A DNA stretch of 59,416 nucleotides from Alloalcanivorax balearicus MACL04. GTDB lineage: Bacteria > Pseudomonadota > Gammaproteobacteria > Pseudomonadales > Alcanivoracaceae. Numbering within the stretch: position 1 is the stretch's first letter; every line of letters starts with the position of its first letter. Below the pieces are notes generated by a model. It saw only the letters and a list, made by a program, of their open reading frames with translations, was not told the origin of the DNA and searched no databases. Shown here in pieces: positions 29,076-38,076 of the stretch. Position numbers and translations under genes: made by a program. The stretch lies in assembly GCF_025532145.1 (NCBI RefSeq), contig NZ_ARXS01000027.1:1-59416 (forward strand). Reading direction: 5' to 3'.

Positions 29076-30756
29076 TACGGTTCATCCAACTACGCAGAAT
29101 CATGGCTACCATGGCCGGATCGTCCCGGGCCAGGTCCTGCAGGTCCTGCAAATTGCTTTCGTACATCAGGGTCTTGCGCCGCTGGCGCCGGCGCCGGGCC
29201 ACGGCTTCTTCCGGATCCGGATCATCGTCCTCGTCGTCGCCGACCACGGCGGAGACATTGCCCCCCGCCGCCGGCTGTGGGGGAGCGGCCGGGGTGGCGG
29301 TATAGCGCTGTATCAGCGGACGCAGGATCAGCCGATAGAGCAGCAGGGCGGCCAGCGCCACCAGCAGATAGCGGCCCAGGCCCAGCGCCAGATCCACCCA
29401 TTGTGGTGATTGCCACCAGGGCCTCTCCTCGAACGGCTCGGACAAATCGGCGAACGGGCTGTTGACCACTTCCAGGCCGTCGCCGCGCTCCGCCGAGAAT
29501 CCCATGGCGTGCCGGGTCAGGTCGGTGATGCGGTTGAGTTCCTCGTCACTCAGCGGTGCCAGTTGAACGGTGCCGTCCTCGCCGGTCTTTTCCCGGTAGT
29601 TGAGCACCACGGCCACGGAGAGGCGTTGAATGCTGCCCTGGTGATGCTGAGTGTGGGTGACGTTGCGATCCAGCTCGTAATTGATCAGATCGTCCTGGCG
29701 GACACGCTGGGGTGGGGCGTCTTCTTCATCGTCGTTGCCGTCGGCATTGTTGTTGATCGGCGAGGCGGCTTCCCCCGGCGGTGTGTTGCTGAGCGCGCCG
29801 GGGATGCCACTGGCGCCGCCGTCCGGGTCTTCATAAACGGCATTGATACGCTTGCTGCGGATGGCCGCTGAATTGCCGTCCTGGTTCGGGCCGTAGCGTT
29901 CCTCGGTTTCCTCGCGGCGGCTGAAATCGATCTGCGCGGTGACCTGGGCGCGGACATTGCCACGGCCAAGAATCGGCTCCAGGATTTTTTCGATGCGTTG
30001 TTGATAGGCGCGCTCCACCTCCTCGGTATAGCGCAGGCGGGTGCCGTCCAGGTCATGGCCGGGGCCGGTCTCCCGGGACAGCAGGCGGCCGCTTTGGTCC
30101 ACCACGGTGACGTCTTCCGGTGCCAACTCCGGTACGCTGCTGGCCACCAGATGGACCATGGCATTGACCTGGGCGTCGCCGAGCGCGCGGCCGGGTTGCA
30201 ATGTCAGTACCACCGAGCCTTTGGCGGGCTGGCGGTCGCGAATGAATACGGAAGGCTTGGCCAGCGCCAGATGCACCCGGGCCCGTTCCACCGGACCCAG
30301 CGCTTCGATGGAGCGGGCCAGCTCGCCTTCCAGACCACGTTGGAAATTCACCTGTTCGGCGAACTGGCTGACACCGAACGCCTGCTTTTCCATGATGTCC
30401 AGGCCCACGTTGCCGCCTTCCGGCAGCCCTTGTTCCGCCAGTTGCAAACGCAGCTTGTGCACCTGGTCGCCCGGCACCAGCAGGGCCTGGCCGCCTTCGC
30501 TGAAACGGTATTGCACGCCTTGCTGCTCGAGGGCGGCGATGATCCTTCCGCCGTCGGCTTCGGTGAGGTTGCTGAACAGCACGCGATAAGTCGGCGCGCT
30601 CGCCCACATCAATAGCGCGGCGACGATCGCCACCACCGCCGCGCCCGCCACCAGCAATGGAATCAGCGGATTGGCGCGCAGTCTGGCCAGCCAGGGCGTC
30701 AGCGGACTGGCCTGGCTGGCCGCCGCGTTGGCATTACCGGTGGACGCCCCGCTCAT
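29062..30756 (-). CDS. fliF: Flagellar MS-ring protein FliF
   Basis: The product is 564 residues. The first membrane helix lies near residues 28-50 and the last near 450-475. Between them are the ring-building motifs [20 protein letters not shown] and [20 protein letters not shown]. The cytoplasmic C-terminus, which binds FliG, ends ...[15 protein letters not shown]. It is the first gene of fliFGHIJK, divergent from fliE. Confidence 0.96.
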   Translation of the reverse strand: MSGASTGNANAAASQASPLTPWLARLRANPLIPLLVAGAAVVAIVAALLMWASAPTYRVLFSNLTEADGGRIIAALEQQGVQYRFSEGGQALLVPGDQVHKLRLQLAEQGLPEGGNVGLDIMEKQAFGVSQFAEQVNFQRGLEGELARSIEALGPVERARVHLALAKPSVFIRDRQPAKGSVVLTLQPGRALGDAQVNAMVHLVASSVPELAPEDVTVVDQSGRLLSRETGPGHDLDGTRLRYTEEVERAYQQRIEKILEPILGRGNVRAQVTAQIDFSRREETEERYGPNQDGNSAAIRSKRINAVYEDPDGGASGIPGALSNTPPGEAASPINNNADGNDDEEDAPPQRVRQDDLINYELDRNVTHTQHHQGSIQRLSVAVVLNYREKTGEDGTVQLAPLSDEELNRITDLTRHAMGFSAERGDGLEVVNSPFADLSEPFEERPWWQSPQWVDLALGLGRYLLVALAALLLYRLILRPLIQRYTATPAAPPQPAAGGNVSAVVGDDEDDDPDPEEAVARRRRQRRKTLMYESNLQDLQDLARDDPAMVAMILRSWMNRNEPT

Positions 30757-31021
30757 GACGGCAGGGTTCCCGCTGCAAAGCGGTGCGCGGGGCCGCGCCG
30801 GGGACGCTGTCGATGCAGAAAAACGCGATACATGATCACCCTTGCCTAACGTATGGTCTCTTGCCGGAACGGGCTCATGGAGCCTTGGGCTTTGCCATTA
30901 TGCGTAGAGCGCCGCCACGCAAAGGCGAGAAAAGCCTGTCTTTTTGTCGTCAATTACCGGCATGGCCATCCGCCGCCCCTTGCTAGTCTGGGTGCCATCA
31001 GGAAAACCGGAGAAAGTGACA
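30757..31021. promoter_or_regulatory. Divergent fliF / fliE control region
   Basis: This 265-base gap lies between divergent fliF and fliE. It has no gene and no sigma-28 element. A small hairpin GGCTC-ATG-GAGCC lies at 30872-30884. Given flhDC, it is the expected site of FlhD4C2-activated class II promoters, but no box can be assigned with certainty. Confidence 0.4.
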
Positions 31022-31339
31022 ATGAGTACGCCGGAGATTCAATCCGTACTGAGCCAGATGCGACAGCTGGCCGCCGACGCCGGCGGTGTGTCCCGTTCCG
31101 GATCCATCGACGGACGTGGCGGTTTTTCTGGAGAGCTGCGCGCGTCGCTGGAACGGATCAATGGTCTGCAACAGGCCGCTGGTGAACAGGCGCGGGCCTT
31201 CCAGGCCGGAGACCCGAGCGTGTCGTTGCCGCAGGTAATGGTGGATTCGCAGAAGGCCAGCGTGGCGTTTGAAATGGGCGTGCAGACGCGCAACCGGCTG
31301 GTGTCCGCCTATAAAGAAATCATGAACATGCAGGTGTGA
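31022..31339 (+). CDS. fliE: Flagellar hook-basal body adaptor FliE
   Basis: The product is 105 residues, matching E. coli FliE (104). It joins the MS ring and export gate to the rod. The C-terminal SLPQVMVDSQKASVAFEMGV and RNRLVSAYKEIMNMQV are diagnostic. The ATG at 31022 follows CGGAGAAAG; the upstream open frame is not needed. Confidence 0.95.
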   Translation: MSTPEIQSVLSQMRQLAADAGGVSRSGSIDGRGGFSGELRASLERINGLQQAAGEQARAFQAGDPSVSLPQVMVDSQKASVAFEMGVQTRNRLVSAYKEIMNMQV

Positions 31340-31387
31340 GGAAGTGCATCGAGGCCAAAGCCGTCCGTTGGCAAGCCCGCTCCCACG

Positions 31388-31738
31388 CTACACCTCCAGC
31401 CGCAACAGCCGTCCTTTCATTTCTTCCATGCGTTGATAGGCATTGAGCGCTTCCTCCGGGGGGATCTGCCGGATCACCTGACCGCTTTCCCGGTCCACCA
31501 CCAGAATGATGGTCCGCCCGGAATCATCGCTGAGATCGAACTGCACGCCGTAGGGGCGCAGTACTTCGTTGATCCGTTGCACCGGTTCCACCAGGCTGTC
31601 GTGGTCCGGTTCGGGCTGGCGGGTTTGCGAGTCGGTCAGGGGTAACTGGGCCAGCACTCGCTCCACCCTTTGCCGGGCGGATTGAAAAGAAAACTGCGAC
31701 GGCAAAGACGAGGCCAGCGGGTCCACCGGAGCACTCAT
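31388..31738 (-). CDS. flaG: FlaG family protein
   Basis: The product is 116 residues. The FlaG core is at the C-terminus: INEVLRPYGVQFDLSDDSGR, then VVDRESGQVIRQIPPEEAL. FlaG proteins affect filament length. It usually sits between fliC and fliD, but here it lies alone, about 2.4 kb from fliC and beyond the ampR-bla pair. It has its own consensus sigma-28 promoter. Confidence 0.9.
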   Translation of the reverse strand: MSAPVDPLASSLPSQFSFQSARQRVERVLAQLPLTDSQTRQPEPDHDSLVEPVQRINEVLRPYGVQFDLSDDSGRTIILVVDRESGQVIRQIPPEEALNAYQRMEEMKGRLLRLEV

Positions 31739-31781
31739 GGCAATGATCCTTATTGGTTTTCACGGGTAGCGTTTGACGAAA

Positions 31782-31808
31782 TTATCGGCGTGCTATGAAA
31801 AAACTTTA
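31782..31808 (-). promoter_or_regulatory. Sigma-28 promoter of flaG (exact consensus)
   Basis: Read on the minus strand: TAAAGTTT, 11 bases, GCCGATAA. This is an exact match to the enterobacterial FliA consensus, in front of flaG. Confidence 0.92.
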
Positions 31809-31854
31809 GAGGAAAAGGGGGCGCCGCTGGCATGTCTGTTTCCCGCAAATCAGA

Positions 31855-31993
31855 CTACGAAGCCGCTGTGGGAAGCTGCCTTGGAAGCGAATGGGTTTTC
31901 AGGCCCCAAGATCGCTTGCAGCGGCCCGCCGCCCGGACAAGCTCCCACAGCGGCTTCGTGGCATGATCTGTGGGAGCCAGCCTGCTGGCGAAT
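31855..31993. repeat. REP cluster R6, interrupted
   Basis: CTACGAAGCCGCTGTGGG at 31855 pairs with CCCACAGCGGCTTCG ending near 31958, but the second arm is broken by a GC-rich insert (about 31921-31938). A further half-unit lies at 31969-31993. It sits between the flaG promoter and the end of the ampR-like gene. Confidence 0.8.
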
Positions 31994-32004
31994 GGCGCGC
32001 GAGA

Positions 32005-32898
32005 TCATCTCGCCAACGCCGCACCGCCGCATCCCCGCAAAGACTGTTCCAGCCAGGCGCGAAGCTGCAACATGGCCGTCGTTTCTTCCCGCGATTTCAG
32101 TTTGGTCAGCCAGTAGCGGCCGGTATCCACGGCCAGCTCGAAGGGTTGCTTCACCCGGCCTTGTCCGAGCGCCTCCTGGAACATCGTCACCGGTAACAGG
32201 GCCACGCCTTCGCCACCGGCGGCGGCTTCCAGCAGCAGGGCGGAGGAATCAAACATGCCGCCCCGGGGTGTCGGTGGCACCACGCCGGCGGCCTGGAACC
32301 AACGCTCCCATTCATCGCGGCGAAAGGAACGCAGCAGCGGCACGCCGTGCAAGTCCGCCGGTTGCTTCAGTTGATCCGCCAGGGCCGGGGCGCAGACCGG
32401 CGACAGCGGTGCGTCCAGCAGTGGCAAAGCGTCGGTGCCGTGCCAGGCGCCGTCGCCGAAACGAATGAAATAATCCAGCCCGTCGGCAACGATATCCGCC
32501 ACGTTGTTATTGGTCTTCAAACGCAAGTCTATGGACGGGTGGCGATCGCGGAAGTCGGACAGGCGCGGCAGCAGCCAGCCGATGGCGAAGGTGCCCACCA
32601 CGCCGAGGGTGACCACTTCCTGAAAGCGCCCTTCCTGCAAACGGGTGACGGCGCCGCTGATGCGGCCAAAGACGTCGGTCAGCACCGGCAGCAGGGCGTG
32701 ACCTTCGTCGGTGAGCGCCAGCCCCCGGGGGAGCCGGGTAAAAAGGGTAACGCCAAGTTGGTCTTCCAGTGCCTTGACCTGATGGCTGATGGCGGTTTGG
32801 GTGACGTTCAGTTCCTGTCCGGCGCGGGTGAAGTTGCACAGCCTGGCGGAAGCCTCGAAGGCACGCAGGGCGTTCAGGGGCAGTTGCGGGACATCCAT
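32005..32898 (-). CDS. ampR: LysR-type regulator, AmpR-like
   Basis: The product is 297 residues. The N-terminal winged helix is LPLNALRAFEASARLCNFTR with the recognition helix in VTQTAISHQVKALEDQLG. The C-terminal part is a periplasmic-binding-like sensor domain. The sequence is close to AmpR and to the GcvA branch of LysR. It is divergent from the beta-lactamase gene, as in ampR-ampC or ampR-class A pairs, where AmpR senses muropeptides. ATG at 32898 is chosen over upstream in-frame starts because MDVPQLPLNALRAFEA matches the family. Confidence 0.82.
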   Translation of the reverse strand: MDVPQLPLNALRAFEASARLCNFTRAGQELNVTQTAISHQVKALEDQLGVTLFTRLPRGLALTDEGHALLPVLTDVFGRISGAVTRLQEGRFQEVVTLGVVGTFAIGWLLPRLSDFRDRHPSIDLRLKTNNNVADIVADGLDYFIRFGDGAWHGTDALPLLDAPLSPVCAPALADQLKQPADLHGVPLLRSFRRDEWERWFQAAGVVPPTPRGGMFDSSALLLEAAAGGEGVALLPVTMFQEALGQGRVKQPFELAVDTGRYWLTKLKSREETTAMLQLRAWLEQSLRGCGGAALAR

Positions 32899-32927
32899 GG
32901 GCGTGATCGGATCCTGAGGCCAAGATT

Positions 32928-32948
32928 TTCTCATATCTGAGTGGAGAA
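32928..32948. promoter_or_regulatory. Candidate LysR-type operator between ampR and bla
   Basis: TTCTC, 11 bases, GAGAA forms a T-N11-A type inverted repeat. It contains the inner palindrome CTCA-TATC-TGAG. It lies 30 bases upstream of the ampR-like start and 96 bases before bla, the expected place for shared control. Confidence 0.55.
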
Positions 32949-33043
32949 TTGATCGTTTGTCAACGCGCCGGCGGCTTCCCATAGTAGCCATCGCGACCGG
33001 ACGGAAAGGGCCGAAGGCGCGGTAACGACAAGGAGAACGGGAC

Positions 33044-33940
33044 ATGAGCGCGGGACTGTCACGGAGAGGTTTCTTGCTGGGCTCCATGCTGGCGCTGCCG
33101 GCCGTGGGGTTGGCGGCGAAGGCCTCCGATCACGGTAAGGTGAGCGATGCGCTGGGCCACCGCTGCCAGGAGTGGGAGCGGCGGCATGGTGGCCGTATCG
33201 GGGTGGCGGTATGGAATCTTGCTACTGGCTATCGTGCCGGCCACCGCGTGGATGAGCGCTTTCTGATGTGCAGTACCTTCAAGGCGCTGGCGGCGGCGTT
33301 GGTGCTGGCGCGAGTGGATCGTGACAAGGAGAGCCTGGACCGGCGGGTGTTGGTGTCCCGCAAGGATCTGGTGGGCTGGTCACCGGTTACCGAGAAGCGA
33401 ACCGGAGAGGGAGGCATGACCGTGGCGGAGCTGTGTGAAGCGGCGGTGGCCTGGAGCGATAACGGCGCCGCCAATCTGCTGATCAAAGGCTTTGGCGGAC
33501 CAGGGGCGCTGACGGAATTTCTGCGTGAAAACGGCGATTCGGTAACGCGGTTGGACCGGCTGGAGCCGGAACTGAACGGCTATGGCGGCGCCAATAAGGA
33601 AAGCGATACCACTTCTCCGGCGGCGATGCTGGGAACACTGCACCGGCTGCTGTTCGGCGAGGTGCTTTCCGCCCAGGGCCGCGCGCAACTGGCGGCGTGG
33701 ATGATCGCCAACAAAACCGGTGACCGGCGGCTGCGTGCCGGCTTTCCGGCTAACTGGCTGGTGGCTGACAAGACCGGTACCAGTGGCGATGAACTGGGCT
33801 ACAGTAATGATATTGGTGTGGCCTGGTCGCCGCAGCGGGGGGCGATACTGGTGACGGTGTATTGCGAGATGCCCAAGGCGGAAGCCGAGGCTAGGGACCG
33901 GATCATCGCCGAGGTGGCGGAGATGGTGAGCAGAGGGTAG
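33044..33940 (+). CDS. bla: Class A beta-lactamase with Tat signal
   Basis: The product is 298 residues. The N-terminus has a twin-arginine signal (SRRGFLLGS followed by a hydrophobic stretch). All class A motifs are present: Ser-x-x-Lys in CSTFK, SDN in AWSDNGAAN, Glu-x-x-Leu-Asn in RLEPELN, and KTG in DKTGTSGDELG. It should hydrolyse beta-lactams in the periplasm. The ribosome site is AAGGAGAAC. Inducible expression through the divergent AmpR-like gene is likely. The substrate range cannot be read from the sequence. Confidence 0.93.
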   Translation: MSAGLSRRGFLLGSMLALPAVGLAAKASDHGKVSDALGHRCQEWERRHGGRIGVAVWNLATGYRAGHRVDERFLMCSTFKALAAALVLARVDRDKESLDRRVLVSRKDLVGWSPVTEKRTGEGGMTVAELCEAAVAWSDNGAANLLIKGFGGPGALTEFLRENGDSVTRLDRLEPELNGYGGANKESDTTSPAAMLGTLHRLLFGEVLSAQGRAQLAAWMIANKTGDRRLRAGFPANWLVADKTGTSGDELGYSNDIGVAWSPQRGAILVTVYCEMPKAEAEARDRIIAEVAEMVSRG

Positions 33941-33961
33941 AAGAGGCCGCTTTCACACCAT

Positions 33962-34032
33962 TGTGGGAGCTTGCCTGCAAGCGAATCTTTGGGGCAGACA
34001 AGCCCCCTTTCGCTTGCAGGCAAGCTCCCACA
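33962..34032. repeat. REP-type palindrome R7
   Basis: TGTGGGAGCTTGCCTGCAAG onward at 33962-33985 pairs perfectly with 34009-34032. Part of another half-unit (CTGTGGGAAG) follows at 34051. It lies between convergent bla and fliC. Confidence 0.87.
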
Positions 34033-34087
34033 GCGGCTTCGTAGTTCCCTCTGTGGGAAGAGCTGCCCGGTGTAGGGCGGCGGCCAC

Positions 34088-34114
34088 AAAAAAAGCCCCC
34101 AAAAAACGGGGGCC
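34088..34114 (-). terminator. Rho-independent terminator of fliC
   Basis: Read on the minus strand: GGCCCCCG, a T-rich loop, GGGGGC, then seven T residues. It lies about 58 bases beyond the fliC stop. Confidence 0.88.
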
Positions 34115-34141
34115 TGATGCGAAGGTGAGCGCAAAAGCAGT

Positions 34142-34160
34142 GCCCGGCGAAGCGCCGGGC
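34142..34160 (-). other. Perfect GC hairpin just after fliC
   Basis: GCCCGGCG and CGCCGGGC pair around a three-base loop, 12 bases beyond the fliC stop and upstream of the main terminator. There is no T-run, so it is more likely a 3-prime mRNA stabiliser than a terminator. Confidence 0.6.
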
Positions 34161-34171
34161 GCCGATAAACA

Positions 34172-35437
34172 TTAACCCAGCAGGGACAGCACGGACTGCG
34201 GTACCTGGTTGGCCTGCGCCAGCACGGAAGTACCGGCTTGCTGCAGAATCTGCGCACGGGTCATGTTGGACACTTCCACCGCGTAGTCGGCGTCCTCGAT
34301 ACGGGAACGGGCGGCGGACAGGTTGGTGGTGGTGGTGCCGAGATTGGTGATGGCGGACTCGAAACGGTTCTGCATGGCACCCAGCTCTGAACGCAGGGAA
34401 TCCACGGTGCTCAGAGCGGTGTCCAGGGAGGCCAGCGGGTCGACGTTCACGGCGGCGCCCAAGGTGGCTACACCATCATCGGCGATGGTTGCCATGTTGT
34501 AGGTACCATCGCCGTTATCCATCAGATACTCACCGGTACCGTTGCCTTCGGCGTCGTTGATTTCGATAAGGCTGGCGGTGTCAAGGTTCGTGGCAGTATC
34601 AAGGGTTACATTGGCTTGAATGCTGCTTACCGGGCCGGCCTGGGTGTCGATAGTGTCTTTGTCCAGGGCGGTTGATTCGTCGAACGTCAATGCTGACGCA
34701 TCGCTGGTGTCGAGTGCGTAGTAGTTACCGTCGCTGGCCAGAGCGGCGTAACCGCTGCCATCTTTAAGGGCGTAGATGCTGTCGGTATCCGTGGTCATTG
34801 CGCCGCCGCCAGCGGCGGTAGGGGCAGTCAGATCCGCCACAGCAAATTTGGCGGAAATTGTGTCTGTATCGTTTACTGTAGCGCCGAAATTGGCGGACTG
34901 AACTGCGCGTTTGGTAACGTCGAAGCTGTCCAGATTCAGCGTCTTGGAGGTGATCTCTTTCAGGTTCAGGGTGATGGCTTCGCCGTCGTTGGCGCCGACC
35001 TGAATCGTCAGGTTCTGGTCATTGGCCAGTACTTTGACGCCGTTGAAATCAGTTTCCTTGGAGATGCGATCGACTTCCGACAAGCGTTGGTTGATCTCAT
35101 CCTGGATGGAGTTCAGGTCGGATTGAGAGTTGGTGCCGTTCTGGGCCTGAACGGTCAGCTCACGAATACGCTGCAGGTTGTCGTTGACCTGGTTCAGGGC
35201 GCCTTCCGCGGTTTGTGCCACGGAGATACCGTCGTTGGCGTTACGCTGAGCCTGGGAAAGGCCGGTGATCTGGGAGCTCATGCGGTTGGCGATGGCCTGG
35301 CCGGCGGCATCGTCCTTGGCGCTGTTGATACGCAGGCCGGAAGACAGCCGCTCCATGGAGGTTTGCAGAGCGCTCTGGGAACGGCCCAGGTTCTGCTGGC
35401 CGATCAGGGCGGTAATGTTGGTGTTGATGACTGACAT
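34172..35437 (-). CDS. fliC: Flagellin FliC
   Basis: The product is 421 residues and is the filament subunit. The conserved N-terminal D0/D1 part runs SVINTNITALIGQQNLGRS then SMERLSSGLRINSAKDDAAG, with LQRIRELTVQAQNGTNS further on. The C-terminal part is SRIEDADYAVEVSNMTRAQI and ends NQVPQSVLSLLG. The variable centre (about 175-320) is acidic and less GC-rich. It is a monocistronic unit with a sigma-28 promoter and its own terminator. Confidence 0.96.
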   Translation of the reverse strand: MSVINTNITALIGQQNLGRSQSALQTSMERLSSGLRINSAKDDAAGQAIANRMSSQITGLSQAQRNANDGISVAQTAEGALNQVNDNLQRIRELTVQAQNGTNSQSDLNSIQDEINQRLSEVDRISKETDFNGVKVLANDQNLTIQVGANDGEAITLNLKEITSKTLNLDSFDVTKRAVQSANFGATVNDTDTISAKFAVADLTAPTAAGGGAMTTDTDSIYALKDGSGYAALASDGNYYALDTSDASALTFDESTALDKDTIDTQAGPVSSIQANVTLDTATNLDTASLIEINDAEGNGTGEYLMDNGDGTYNMATIADDGVATLGAAVNVDPLASLDTALSTVDSLRSELGAMQNRFESAITNLGTTTTNLSAARSRIEDADYAVEVSNMTRAQILQQAGTSVLAQANQVPQSVLSLLG

Positions 35438-35527
35438 ATCAGTGTCCTTTTGCTGGTGACCAAATCGGTTTTGCTACACCGGCGGCTCCCGGCGGGAGCG
35501 CCGCAACGGCGCGGGCCGTTACTCAGT

Positions 35528-35554
35528 CTTTCGGCGGTTCACCGGCGAGCTTTA
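35528..35554 (-). promoter_or_regulatory. Sigma-28 promoter of fliC
   Basis: Read on the minus strand: TAAA, 15 bases, GCCGAAAG, about 90 bases before the fliC start. The intervening leader is GC-rich and can fold (GGCTCCCGGCGGGAGC around 35483-35498). Confidence 0.85.
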
Positions 35555-35641
35555 GGGAGCAGGCAAAAAAAAGCAGCTCAGAACCCGAAGAAGCCGCCCA
35601 TCCACCCTTCTAATCGGCGCTTCACTTTTTGCCAAAGACGC

Positions 35642-35668
35642 TAAAGTCCGCTGCGGTGGCGCCGATAG
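35642..35668 (+). promoter_or_regulatory. Sigma-28 promoter of fliD
   Basis: TAAA, 15 bases, GCCGATAG, with TAAAGTCC close to the full -35 consensus. It lies 101 bases before the fliD ATG. With the fliC promoter it fills the 332-base divergent gap, where no gene is seen. Confidence 0.87.
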
Positions 35669-35769
35669 CTGAGGTAAGCGGTGAGGATTCGGGAGGCCTC
35701 ACGCCCTGGAGGGCACCTGCTCCCTTTTTCACCTTCCGTTTCACTTTCCTACTAGGAGAAGGAAGCACC

Positions 35770-37119
35770 ATGGCCAGCATCGCATCTTTAGGTATCGGGT
35801 CCGGTTTGGACCTGAATGGATTGTTGGATCAGCTGGAAGCCGCCGAACGGCAAAAGCTGACCCCGATCACTAATCAGGCGGCCAGCTACAATGCCAAAAT
35901 CTCCGCCTTTGGTACCCTGGAGAGCGCGCTGGACAAATTCCGGGACGCCGCGGAAACGCTGGGGGAAGAAGACAGCTTCCGAAGCGTGGCCACTAGCCAG
36001 ACCGGTGAATCGGTCACCTTCACCACCGGTACGGATGTGGCACTGGGCAGCTTCGATATCAATGTGACCCAGCGTGCCCGCGCCTACAGTATCGCCACCC
36101 AGGGGGTGGCCGATAAGGACACCGATCTGGGGGCGGGATCGGTCTCCATCGATCTGGCCAACGGTGAATCCCTCGAGGTCACCTTGAGTGAGGACAAGAG
36201 TTCCCTCAAGGATCTGCGTGATGCCATCAACGACCAGAACAAAGGCGTGCAGGCCTCCATCGTCAACGATGGCAGCGGCACGCCCTACCGGCTGGTGATG
36301 ACGTCGACGAAGACCGGAACGGAAGAGGCGATCAGCGGCGTCAGCTTCTCCGGCGGGTTGGGTTCCGCGCTGTCTCTGGATGGCGCCTCCGAGGTGACCG
36401 CCCGCAATGCCGAATTCACCATCAACGGCATTGCCATGCAGAGTCAGAGCAACAAGGTGGAAGACGCCATCCAGGGCGTGACTTTGAATCTGGTGGAAGA
36501 AGGCGAATCCAGCCTGGATATCACCCGGGACACGGATGCGATCAAAAAGGCGGTCAACGATTTCGTCTCCGCCTTCAATAACCTCAAGGAGAGTATCGGA
36601 AGCCTGACCAGTTTCAACAGTGAAACCGGAGAAAGTGGCGAGCTGATAGGGAATTCCACGGTGCGCCGTATTGAGTCCGAATTGCGCGGGGTGTTGAGCG
36701 CCGGCGTGGATGAGGGCGAATACCGGGTGCTGGCGGACCTGGGGGTCTCCTTGCAACGGGATGGAACCCTGAAGGTCGATGATGACGATCTCGACGAAGC
36801 CATCAGCAATAATCTGGAAGGGGTGTCCCGTTTCTTCGTTGGCCGTGATGAGGACGACGGCATGATCGGCAAGCTGGACTCCGCGCTGGAAGACATGCTG
36901 GAGGATGACGGCATGATCGACCGCGTCACCGAGGGCTTTCAGACCAGCATCGACAGTCTGTCGAAACGCTATGATCGTATGGAGCAGAGCATTGCCGCCA
37001 CCGTCGAGCGTTATCGTACGCAGTTCCAGAAACTGGACAGTATGGTGGCGCAGATGAACGCCACCAGCAGCTATTTGACCCAGCAGTTCGACATGCTCAA
37101 TGCACAGTTGAAGCAGTAA
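35770..37119 (+). CDS. fliD: Flagellar filament cap protein FliD
   Basis: The product is 449 residues. FliD caps the filament and folds arriving flagellin. The N-terminus IASLGIGSGLDLNGLLDQLE and the C-terminal coiled coil (MVAQMNATSSYLTQQFDML) are diagnostic. ATG at 35770 follows AGGAGAAGG. The frame is open to 35629, but that would include the sigma-28 promoter. Confidence 0.95.
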   Translation: MASIASLGIGSGLDLNGLLDQLEAAERQKLTPITNQAASYNAKISAFGTLESALDKFRDAAETLGEEDSFRSVATSQTGESVTFTTGTDVALGSFDINVTQRARAYSIATQGVADKDTDLGAGSVSIDLANGESLEVTLSEDKSSLKDLRDAINDQNKGVQASIVNDGSGTPYRLVMTSTKTGTEEAISGVSFSGGLGSALSLDGASEVTARNAEFTINGIAMQSQSNKVEDAIQGVTLNLVEEGESSLDITRDTDAIKKAVNDFVSAFNNLKESIGSLTSFNSETGESGELIGNSTVRRIESELRGVLSAGVDEGEYRVLADLGVSLQRDGTLKVDDDDLDEAISNNLEGVSRFFVGRDEDDGMIGKLDSALEDMLEDDGMIDRVTEGFQTSIDSLSKRYDRMEQSIAATVERYRTQFQKLDSMVAQMNATSSYLTQQFDMLNAQLKQ

Positions 37120-37237
37120 AAATTGAAGCCGTAAACAGGACCCGGGAGGCTGACGAAGCGATGACGTGGGGCGAAACGGTAGCGGCTCGTCCGTCCGTGC
37201 CGCTTCGGCTTTCCATGCCAGGTTGGGAGCGCAGATC

Positions 37238-37663
37238 ATGAACAATACCGGTGGTCATTCCGCCTTTGCACGCGGAGCCGGCGCCTATGCCAGAGTGGGA
37301 GTGGAGAGCGGCGTGATGTCAGCCAGTCCACATCAATTGATTACCTTGCTCTTCGATGGGGCACAAAGCGCCATCCGCACCGCCCGCCTGCATTTGCAGG
37401 ACGGCCGCGCCGCGGAAAAAGGCGTGGCGATCTCCAAGGCACTGGACATCGTCAACAATGGTCTGAAGGCCGCGCTTGACCAGGACCGTGGTGGCGAGCT
37501 GGCCGAGCGTCTGGCGGCGTTGTATGACTATGTGGCGCGGCTGCTGCTGGCCGCCAACCTGCATAATGACGATGAGCGTCTGCGGCAGGCGGCGGAACTG
37601 CTGGAGAATATCGGATCCGCCTGGCGTGAAATTGATCCACGACATTCCGCGGAGGGGGTATGA
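37238..37663 (+). CDS. fliS: Flagellin export chaperone FliS
   Basis: The product is 141 residues, helical. GAYARVGVESGVMSASPHQL then ITLLFDGAQSAIRTARLHLQ is the FliS signature. FliS prevents early flagellin polymerisation. It overlaps fliT by 4 bases. Confidence 0.94.
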   Translation: MNNTGGHSAFARGAGAYARVGVESGVMSASPHQLITLLFDGAQSAIRTARLHLQDGRAAEKGVAISKALDIVNNGLKAALDQDRGGELAERLAALYDYVARLLLAANLHNDDERLRQAAELLENIGSAWREIDPRHSAEGV

Positions 37664-38076
37664 GTAACCAGAACACGGACACCGTGCCGACCCCCGAAGG
37701 GGTGTTGGTGAGCTATGAGACCCTGCTTGCCCGGTCCACCCGGATGCTGGCCTGTGTGCGACAGAAGGACTGGGATGCGCTGGTGGATGAGCAATCCCGC
37801 TATGTCCTGGAGGTGGACCGTCTGTCCCGTATCGAGCGGGATTTGTCCTTCAATGTGGAGGAGCAGGAGCGTAAAGCGGCGTTGCTGGAGCGGATTCTCG
37901 AACAGGATCTGGAAGTGCGTCGTTGCCTGATGGCGCGCCGCGATGAACTTGACCAACTGCTTGGCACCAGTCGCCGCCGCCAGGACCTGCATCGCACCTA
38001 TCAGTCTCAATCCGCCCAGGTGGTGGACGGCCGCGCGCGCTTTCATCGCGACCCGTTGCTTAAAGGGACGCCGTGA
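37660..38076 (+). CDS. fliT: FliD chaperone FliT
   Basis: The product is 138 residues, a helical bundle rich in Glu and Arg. LLARSTRMLACVRQKDWDAL resembles the first helices of FliT proteins. In enterobacteria FliT binds FliD and also dampens FlhDC activity. Conservation is low, so the call leans on the fliD-fliS-fliT order. Confidence 0.82.
   Translation: MSNQNTDTVPTPEGVLVSYETLLARSTRMLACVRQKDWDALVDEQSRYVLEVDRLSRIERDLSFNVEEQERKAALLERILEQDLEVRRCLMARRDELDQLLGTSRRRQDLHRTYQSQSAQVVDGRARFHRDPLLKGTP

Noticed and set aside
35629-35769. Upstream in-frame extension of fliD
   Set aside because: It would run through the sigma-28 promoter and lacks family similarity; the ATG at 35770 has a strong ribosome site.
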